A stretch of 64,000 nt of DNA, from positions 558,001 to 622,000 of the forward strand of contig JADJCM010000001.1 in the NCBI GenBank assembly GCA_016703225.1, in the 5' to 3' direction. The DNA comes from Lysobacterales bacterium. Lineage in GTDB: Bacteria; Pseudomonadota; Gammaproteobacteria; Xanthomonadales; Ahniellaceae. The notes beneath the pieces are model-generated. The model had not been told where the DNA came from. It did not search any database and saw only the letters and a list, made by a program, of their open reading frames with translations. The position numbers and the translations under genes were made by a program. Positions 58,478 through 64,000 of the stretch are shown here, in pieces (position 1 is the first letter of the stretch; every line of letters starts with the position of its first letter).

Positions 58478-60247
58478 ATGTCCCGACTGCTTTTCTCCAG
58501 CACCGTGCTGATCGCACTGGCCCTCGCCGGCTGCCAGACCACGCCGCCGGTGCCCGACGCGGTGCAGGAAACCAGCGCGCGCGAACGCATCGGCGCCGGC
58601 GACTACGCCGCGGCAGGCACCGAATACGAGCGCCTGGCCACCGAAAAGCGTGCCCTGCGCGACCACTACCGGCTGCTCGCGGCCGAGGCCTGGCGCGAGG
58701 AAGCCGAGTTCGACGATGTCGCGCGCCTGCTCGGCGAGATCAAGCGCAAGAAGCTCGATGCCGAGCAGAACCTGCGCTACGACCTGCTCGAAGCCGAGCT
58801 CGCGCTGAGCCGGCAGCAGGCCGCGCGGGCGTCGGGGCTGCTCGCCGTCGACGACGCGCGCATTCCGGCAGCGGTGCGCGAGCGCTGGCTGGAACTGCAG
58901 GCACGCGCGTTCCAGGCCGAGGGTCGCTATCTGGATGCGACGCGCACGCGCCTGCGCCTGGTCGCCCTGCTGCCGGCCGACGAGCGCCGCGAAACGCAGC
59001 GCGAACTGCTCGATCTGATCGCCGCCCAGGATCGCGCACGCCTGCATGCCGACCTCGCGCCGCTCGCCGCCGACGACGTGCTGCGTCCCTGGCTGGAGCG
59101 GGCGCTGCGCGCCAACGGCGAAGCACCGGCGCGTGCGCCGATAGAGCCCGGCGCGGCGGTCGGCATCGAGGTGGCGACCGACGACGGCGAGATGCAGCGC
59201 GAGGGCTTCGTGCCGCTGCACAAGCTCGGCGTGCTGCTGCCCACCAGCGGTGAATATGCCGCCGCCGGCAAAGCCATCCTCGACGGCGTGCTGTGCGCGC
59301 ACTACCGATTCGCGGCTGCGGCATCGGTGCAGGTGTACGACGTTGGCGGCACCCGCCGCAGTGCGCTCGAGGCCTATCGTCAGGCGCTGCGCGAGGGTGT
59401 CGATGCCGTGCTCGGCCCGGTCGAACGCGACCAGGTCGATGCCCTCCTCGAAGCCGCCGATGGCCGCGTGCCGGTGCTGGCCCTGAACCACCCCGAAGCC
59501 AAGACCATCGCCTCCGAGAACAGCTTCCGTTTCGGTCTGGTGCCGGAAGAAGAAGCCGCGCATGCGGCCGAGCGCATGGTCGCCGAAGGCGCGAAGCGCA
59601 TCGCCGTATTCGGCACCAATGAAGACTGGAGCGAACGCGCGCTGGCCGCGTTCGATTCGCAGCTGCGCGCACTCGGCGGCTCGATCAGCGGTCGCCGCCT
59701 GTTGCGCGACAGCGATGTCGATTTCGCTGATGCGATCACCGCCCTGGTCGGCGCCTCGGACGCGCCCGCGGAGGCGCTGCTCGCCGACGCCGTCTTCATC
59801 GCCGTGCGCCCCTCGACCGCGCGCCTGCTGGTGCCGCAACTGCGCGTCTCCATCGCCGCAACCCTGCCGATGCTGGCGACCTCGCACGTATTCGCCGGCA
59901 CGGTTCAGGCGACGCTGGACAAGGACCTCGATGGGCTGGTGTTCCTGGACGCGCCGTGGGCACATGGCGGCGTAGTCGGCCTGCCGAGCCGCGACGCGCT
60001 CGCGCACGACCTCGGCGCGGCCGCGCACAGCCCGCGCCTGTTCGCGTTTGGGCTGGATGCCTACCAGTTGCTGCCGTACCTGGCGCACCTGCGCGCACAA
60101 CCCGGGCGCTACTTGGACGGTGCCAGCGGCCTGTTGCTGTCCGACCGCTTCGGGCGCATCCGGCGCCTGCCGCAGCTGTACCGCTTCGTGCAGGGCGCGC
60201 CGCAAGCGGCATCGGCGCTGCGGTTGGTGATCGAATCGGCGCCATGA
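58478..60247 (+). CDS. lpoA: Penicillin-binding protein activator LpoA (LppC family lipoprotein)
   Basis: LpoA is an outer-membrane lipoprotein that activates PBP1A from across the periplasm. The 589-residue product starts at MSRLLFSSTVLIALALAGC, with lipobox LAGC and acylated C19. An N-terminal TPR-like helical domain (about 30-240) precedes a periplasmic-binding-protein-like domain (LGVLLPTSGEYAAAGKAILDG onward). The frame runs upstream to 58178 only as shadow of rsmI. Its stop overlaps the yraN start as ATGA. Confidence 0.92.
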   Translation: MSRLLFSSTVLIALALAGCQTTPPVPDAVQETSARERIGAGDYAAAGTEYERLATEKRALRDHYRLLAAEAWREEAEFDDVARLLGEIKRKKLDAEQNLRYDLLEAELALSRQQAARASGLLAVDDARIPAAVRERWLELQARAFQAEGRYLDATRTRLRLVALLPADERRETQRELLDLIAAQDRARLHADLAPLAADDVLRPWLERALRANGEAPARAPIEPGAAVGIEVATDDGEMQREGFVPLHKLGVLLPTSGEYAAAGKAILDGVLCAHYRFAAAASVQVYDVGGTRRSALEAYRQALREGVDAVLGPVERDQVDALLEAADGRVPVLALNHPEAKTIASENSFRFGLVPEEEAAHAAERMVAEGAKRIAVFGTNEDWSERALAAFDSQLRALGGSISGRRLLRDSDVDFADAITALVGASDAPAEALLADAVFIAVRPSTARLLVPQLRVSIAATLPMLATSHVFAGTVQATLDKDLDGLVFLDAPWAHGGVVGLPSRDALAHDLGAAAHSPRLFAFGLDAYQLLPYLAHLRAQPGRYLDGASGLLLSDRFGRIRRLPQLYRFVQGAPQAASALRLVIESAP

Positions 60248-60612
60248 GCGAAAAGCGCGCGGTCGGCGATGCCCTCGAAACCGCGACCGAGCGCTGGCTG
60301 GTCGCGCAGGGGCTGCGACCCCTCGCGCGCCAGGTTCGTTACCGCCTCGGCGAGCTTGATCTGGTGATGCTGCACGGCGAGGTGCTGGTGTTCGTCGAGG
60401 TGCGTTACCGCGCGCATGCCGGCCACGGCGACGGCATCGACTCGATCACCCGCGCCAAGCGCGCCAAGCTGGTGCGCGCCGCATCACTGTTCCTGCAAGG
60501 CCACCCGCGCTACGCGAACACGCCCTGCCGCTTCGACGTGGTCGCGGCCACCGGCGCGCTCGACGCACCGCAGTTCGAGTGGATTCGCGACGCCTTCCGG
60601 GTGGATGGATGA
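60244..60612 (+). CDS. yraN: YraN family protein (UPF0102), predicted nuclease fold
   Basis: The 122-residue product starts at MSEKRAVGDALETATERWL. It has the Holliday-junction-resolvase-like core: G..AE..A near the start, LGELDLVM, VFVEVRYR (the ExK-like site reads EVR) and RAKRAKLVRAA. The cellular role of the family is not settled. It is coupled to lpoA and to the next gene through ATGA overlaps. Confidence 0.92.
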   Translation: MSEKRAVGDALETATERWLVAQGLRPLARQVRYRLGELDLVMLHGEVLVFVEVRYRAHAGHGDGIDSITRAKRAKLVRAASLFLQGHPRYANTPCRFDVVAATGALDAPQFEWIRDAFRVDG

Positions 60613-61991
60613 GCGCCGCGATCGACACGCTGCTCCGCCGCCTGGCCGGCGTGCTGCCCGCAGACGCGGTGCATCATGACGACGCCAGCCGCATCGCCTA
60701 CAGCTACGACAATTCACGGCGCCAGTCGCTACCCGACGCAGTGGCCTTGCCGAGCACGATCGAACAGATCGGCGCCATCGTCGCGTACTGTGCCGAGCTG
60801 CGCGTGCCGCTGGTCGCGCGCGGTCGCGGCACCAACACCACCGGCGCCAGCGTTCCGATCGCCGCCGGGCTGGTGCTGTCCTGCGAACGCATGCAGCGCA
60901 TCCTCGAGGTCGATCCCGAAGACCGCGTCGCCGTGGTCGAGTCCGGCGTGCTCAACGGCGAACTGCAGCAGGCCGCCGCCGCGCACGGACTGTTCTTCGC
61001 GCCGGACCCGACCAGCGCCGCGTTCTGCAGCATCGGCGGCAACCTCGCCTGCAATGCCGGCGGACCGCGCGCGGTGAAGTACGGCGCGGCGCGCGACAAC
61101 ACCCTGGCGCTGCGCTGCGTCGATGGTCGCGGCATCATCCACCGGTTCGGCTCGCGCACCACCAAGGGCGCCACCGGCTACGACCTGATGCGCCTGGTCA
61201 TCGGCTCGGAAGGCACGCTCGCGGTGATCGGCGAGGCCACGCTCAAACTGCTGCCATTGCCGCAATCGCTGCGCACGCTGCGCGTGCTCTATCGCGATGT
61301 CGAAAGCGCCGCCGCCGCAGTCGCGCGCATCATGCGCCAGCCGCAGATCCCGTGCGCACTCGAGTTCATGGATGCCGAGGCGGTGCGCCTGGCGCGCGAG
61401 ATCGGCGGCGCCGACATCCCGCCCGCCGGCGCGCTGTTGATGATCGAGGTCGATGGCGCCGAAGCCGCGATCGACCACGCCGTCGCCGCGGTGTCGGTCG
61501 CAGCCACCGGCGACGGCCTGCTGCAACTCGATGCCGCGCAGTCAGCCGCGGAAGTGGCGCGCCTGTGGGCAGCGCGCAAGGCGCTGTCGCCGGCGCTGAA
61601 ACAGATCGCTCCGCGAAAGATCAACGAAGACGTGGTAGTGCCGGTGTCGCAGCTGCCGGCGCTGGTGGCGAAGACGCGCGCGCTCGCGGCTTCAAGCGGC
61701 ATCGCCATCGTCTGCTTCGGCCATGCCGGCAACGGCAACCTGCACGTCAACCTGATGTTCGACCCGAAAGATCTGTCCAAGGCGGCCCAGGCGCCGCGCG
61801 TGCTCGCCGAGCTGTTCGCGACCACGATCGCGCTCGGCGGCACCCTCTCCGGCGAACACGGCATCGGCCTCGAAAAGCGCGACTTCATGCCGCTCGCCAT
61901 CGCCGCACCCACGCTCGAACTGATGCGCGCAGTCAAAGCGCAGTTCGACCCCCACGGCATCCTCAACCCGGGCAAGCTGCTGCCGGCGTGA
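60609..61991 (+). CDS. FAD-linked oxidase (GlcD / D-lactate dehydrogenase type)
   Basis: The 460-residue product starts at MSAAIDTLLRRLAGVL and overlaps yraN by 4 nt. The FAD_binding_4 domain carries VPLVARGRGTNTTGASVP and IGGNLACNAGGPRAVKYG. The FAD-oxidase C-terminal domain carries FGHAGNGNLHVNLM and SGEHGIGLEKRDFM, including metal-site histidines. The substrate is likely a 2-hydroxy acid such as D-lactate or glycolate; the choice cannot be made from sequence. Confidence 0.9.
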   Translation: MSAAIDTLLRRLAGVLPADAVHHDDASRIAYSYDNSRRQSLPDAVALPSTIEQIGAIVAYCAELRVPLVARGRGTNTTGASVPIAAGLVLSCERMQRILEVDPEDRVAVVESGVLNGELQQAAAAHGLFFAPDPTSAAFCSIGGNLACNAGGPRAVKYGAARDNTLALRCVDGRGIIHRFGSRTTKGATGYDLMRLVIGSEGTLAVIGEATLKLLPLPQSLRTLRVLYRDVESAAAAVARIMRQPQIPCALEFMDAEAVRLAREIGGADIPPAGALLMIEVDGAEAAIDHAVAAVSVAATGDGLLQLDAAQSAAEVARLWAARKALSPALKQIAPRKINEDVVVPVSQLPALVAKTRALAASSGIAIVCFGHAGNGNLHVNLMFDPKDLSKAAQAPRVLAELFATTIALGGTLSGEHGIGLEKRDFMPLAIAAPTLELMRAVKAQFDPHGILNPGKLLPA

Positions 61992-62030
61992 GCGTCACGC
62001 TTGAACCGCGACGACGCGCGAGCCGCCAGC

Positions 62031-62450
62031 TCATCGCATACGCCACGGATCGATCACCGCCACGTCGGCGGCCAGGAACGCGCTGGCATCGCGCGTGGCT
62101 ACGGCGAAGCCATGCGCGACGGCGATCGCTGCGATGTAGCCGTCCGGTGTGGGAAAACCCTTGCCAGCCGCCCTGGCCTTGGCAGCCAAGGGCGCATAAC
62201 AGCGCGCCGCCTCGGCATCGAACGGCAGCACGCGTTGCCCGAACAATTCAAGCAATCCATCCAAGGTACCCGCCAGTGCATCCTTGCGCCGACCGCTGGG
62301 CAAAGTACCGATGCCATACAACAGCTCGGCCAGCGTCACGCTGGACAGGTACAGCGTCTCGTCGGCCTGGTCATTCAGCCACGCCGTAACGGCTGCATCG
62401 GCCGCGGGCTTCATGGCTTCGGACACGACATTGGTATCGAGCACGATCAT
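62031..62450 (-). CDS. FitB-type PIN-domain toxin
   Basis: The 139-residue predicted ribonuclease starts MIVLDTNVVSEAMKP, the FitB/VapC opening with the first catalytic aspartate (D5). AELLYGIGTLP, DGYIAAIAVAHGFAVATRD and the end VIDPW complete the PIN pattern. ATG overlaps the antitoxin stop by 4 nt. Confidence 0.92.
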   Translation of the reverse strand: MIVLDTNVVSEAMKPAADAAVTAWLNDQADETLYLSSVTLAELLYGIGTLPSGRRKDALAGTLDGLLELFGQRVLPFDAEAARCYAPLAAKARAAGKGFPTPDGYIAAIAVAHGFAVATRDASAFLAADVAVIDPWRMR

Positions 62451-62695
62451 TCGAAGCGCATCGGCTCGGCGGGTGTCCGGTCGCGCTTGAACACCGCGAG
62501 ATCCTTGTCCTTCAAACCGACGCGACGACCGAGCTTGCGCAGCGCGTCGCCCATGCGGACCCGCTCGACGGGCTTGACGGCGCTTTCCAGGATGCTGCGG
62601 ACTTCCGCCTCCGTGCTGCGGCCGTGCAGGGCAGCTCGCACACGCAGGGCGCGGTGAACCTCATCCGGAACATTGCGAACAGTGAGGATCGGCAT
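62447..62695 (-). CDS. FitA-type ribbon-helix-helix antitoxin
   Basis: The 82-residue protein starts MPILTVRNVPDEVHRALRVR, a typical FitA-like ribbon-helix-helix (LTVRNVPDEV), with HGRSTEAEVRSILE as the second helix region. The basic and aromatic C-terminus would bind the toxin. An in-frame GTG at 62704 is an alternative start. Confidence 0.9.
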   Translation of the reverse strand: MPILTVRNVPDEVHRALRVRAALHGRSTEAEVRSILESAVKPVERVRMGDALRKLGRRVGLKDKDLAVFKRDRTPAEPMRFE

Positions 62696-62723
62696 CTCAT
62701 TCACCCGACGGGCATGGCAGCAA

Positions 62724-62759
62724 TGCAGTCATCTTAGGCAACTGCAGTCATCGCTACAA
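62724..62759 (-). promoter_or_regulatory. fitAB promoter overlapped by two direct repeats
   Basis: On the minus strand TTGTAG (62759-62754) and TAAGAT (62736-62731) form a -35/-10 pair with a 17-nt spacer. The 10-mer TGCAGTCATC (plus strand) occurs at 62724-62733, over the -10, and again at 62743-62752, inside the spacer, 19 bp apart. This is the layout expected for autorepression by the toxin-antitoxin complex. Confidence 0.65.
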
Positions 62760-62855
62760 GGTCGCCACGGGGCCGGCTACAAGAATGGCAACGCTGGGCG
62801 CCAGCGTGCCTTTCGGCACTGCCGGTAACGGGCGCGCCGGGCTCTGATCGAAGCC

Positions 62856-63704
62856 ATGGTTTCGCTGTCGCAACGCACCGCTTCCCGCTGGGTCCGCTGG
62901 ATCTGGGTGCTCGTGCTCGCCTGTCCGCTGGCGGCACTGGCCGGCGACGAGCCCTTGCGCGTGGTCTTCGTCGGCAACAGCTACACCTACACCAACGATC
63001 TGCCGGCGCTGTTTCGCGCTCTGGTGCACAGCCAGAATCCACAGCGCGAAGTCACGACCGAGGCCTTCGTCACCCCCGGCGGCTATCTCAATGAGCGCTG
63101 GCGCGAGGGTGCGGTGCAGCAGTACCTGCAGTCGCACCGGGTAGACGTGCTGGTGCTGCAGGAGGCGGGTGGCTGGCTGCGCTGCGCCGACCATCCTTCG
63201 CTGCGCACCACGTTTGCCTGCACCGACAGCCTGCGCACGCACAAGCGCTACGCCAAATTCGCGGCGCGGCTCGGCATCCGCACCGTGCTTTTCGGCACCT
63301 GGGGCGCGGACGCCCGCGAGCAGGCCGCAATCAGCCGCGTGCTGCGCCGCCTGTCGCGAGCGACCGCCGCGGTGCCGGCCGACGCCGGTGCGGCCATCCT
63401 GCAACTGCGCAAGCTCGATGCGCAGCGAACGCCGTTCAGCGACCGCTGGCTGCACCCGACGCCGGATACCTCGATGCTGGTTGCGATCATGCTCTATGCC
63501 GCGATCGAGGGCTGGCTGCCCGCCGCCAACGCGATCACGCTCGAGCAGCCGCTGATCGCGGCGCATGCCCGGCCCGATGCACAGGTGCCACTGTCGATGC
63601 AGTACAGCACCCTGCCGCGCAAGCACCACGCCGCCTTCAGCGCCGAGACAATGGCGGCGCTGCGGCGTGCCGCCGAGCTCGCCCTGGCGGAGCGTTCACA
63701 CTGA
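62856..63704 (+). CDS. Exported SGNH-hydrolase-like protein
   Basis: The 282-residue product has a basic start, a hydrophobic segment and cleavage expected after ALAG near residue 30. VVFVGNSYTYTNDLP places a possible nucleophile at S42 in the block-I position (GNS instead of GDS). VLVLQEAGGW resembles block III, and D196/H200 in SDRWLHPTPD fits the catalytic Asp/His block. The substrate is unknown. The 3' end overlaps the convergent pgpA gene by 9 nt. The ~150 bp upstream contain the divergent fitAB promoter. Confidence 0.75.
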   Translation: MVSLSQRTASRWVRWIWVLVLACPLAALAGDEPLRVVFVGNSYTYTNDLPALFRALVHSQNPQREVTTEAFVTPGGYLNERWREGAVQQYLQSHRVDVLVLQEAGGWLRCADHPSLRTTFACTDSLRTHKRYAKFAARLGIRTVLFGTWGADAREQAAISRVLRRLSRATAAVPADAGAAILQLRKLDAQRTPFSDRWLHPTPDTSMLVAIMLYAAIEGWLPAANAITLEQPLIAAHARPDAQVPLSMQYSTLPRKHHAAFSAETMAALRRAAELALAERSH

Positions 63705-64000
63705 TCGGCAGCACTGCGCCAGCCACGGCAGCGCGCACAGCATCAGCGCCGAGTAGACGCCGGCGATGGCGTCGTCGGCCATCGCGCCAAAACCGCCGTG
63801 CAGCTCGCGGTCGGCCCACGATGCCGGCCACGGCTTGAGGATGTCGGTGAACCGGAAGGCGAGGAACGCGGCCAGCAATTCCAGCCACAGCGGCGGCGCA
63901 TAGCCGAGCAGCGGCCACAACGTCAGCGCCGGCAGCAGCGTGATCCAGGTGCCGACCCACTCGTCGACCACGACCACGCCGGGGTCCTCGATGCCGATCT
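63696..64000 (-). CDS. pgpA: Phosphatidylglycerophosphatase A (partial, 5' end beyond window)
   Basis: PgpA dephosphorylates phosphatidylglycerophosphate in phospholipid synthesis. The visible C-terminal ~100 residues include the hallmark VVVDEWVGTWITLLP, the RFTDILKPWPASWADRELHGGFGAMADDAIAG region (quoted in part) and membrane segments. The frame stays open to the window edge, so the start is missing. Confidence 0.93.
   Translation of the reverse strand, partial: IGIEDPGVVVVDEWVGTWITLLPALTLWPLLGYAPPLWLELLAAFLAFRFTDILKPWPASWADRELHGGFGAMADDAIAGVYSALMLCALPWLAQCCRSV

Overview
This is a high-GC gammaproteobacterial chromosome segment. The gene order fits the Xanthomonadales/Lysobacterales: pilB-pilC-pilD-coaE converges on mutT-secA, and these are followed by a complete dcw (division and cell wall) cluster. 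rnpB lies upstream of mraZ, and rsmI/lpoA/yraN lie further out. I would place it in the Rhodanobacteraceae or a relative, but no rRNA is present to confirm this.

Layout. (1) 1-5.4 kb: two visibly AT-richer genes for surface or membrane functions, a membrane-anchored spermidine-synthase-like protein and an O-acyltransferase with an SGNH domain. They sit where a pilin gene often flanks pilB. (2) 5.5-10.0 kb: type IV pilus assembly genes pilBCD plus coaE. (3) 10-31.8 kb, minus strand: the dcw cluster, read from mraZ (31.8 kb) down through rsmH, ftsL, ftsI, murE, murF, mraY, ftsW, murG, murC, ddlB, ftsQ, ftsA, ftsZ and lpxC, then an M23 peptidase, secA and mutT. A dciA-like gene lies on the opposite strand. 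mraZ is preceded by a 10-bp-periodic MraZ operator. (4) 32-34.9 kb: a secreted isoamylase and rnpB (RNase P RNA), converging on a REP-like hairpin. (5) 35-57 kb: an accessory block. It holds secreted proteins, three of which share the C-terminal tail LF[AG][DN]GFE, and nearly complete genes for cytosine/uracil catabolism (codA, preT, preA, NCS1 transporter, dihydropyrimidinase, an N-carbamoyl amidohydrolase and an mmsA-type dehydrogenase). It also holds two toxin-antitoxin pairs, an RDD/GYF membrane protein and unknown genes. (6) 57.5-64 kb: rsmI, lpoA, yraN, an FAD-linked oxidase, a FitAB-type toxin-antitoxin pair, an SGNH-hydrolase-like protein and the end of pgpA.

How the genes work together. 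The dcw genes are packed with 1-17 nt overlaps, many of them ATGA junctions, which implies translational coupling of peptidoglycan precursor synthesis and division. LpoA would activate a peptidoglycan synthase, and the M23 protein would cleave peptidoglycan or activate an amidase. The pyrimidine genes form a route from cytosine to uracil, dihydrouracil, N-carbamoyl-beta-alanine, beta-alanine and malonate semialdehyde to acetyl-CoA. Only the transaminase and a regulator are missing from the window. Two genes, a DUF4832-like secreted protein and an endonuclease/exonuclease/phosphatase-family protein, each need a single-base frame correction. They are either real lesions or assembly errors.

The most novel-looking signals are the shared C-terminal GFE tail, the accessory block separating rsmI from rnpB-mraZ, and the neatly spaced repeats in front of two toxin-antitoxin operons.
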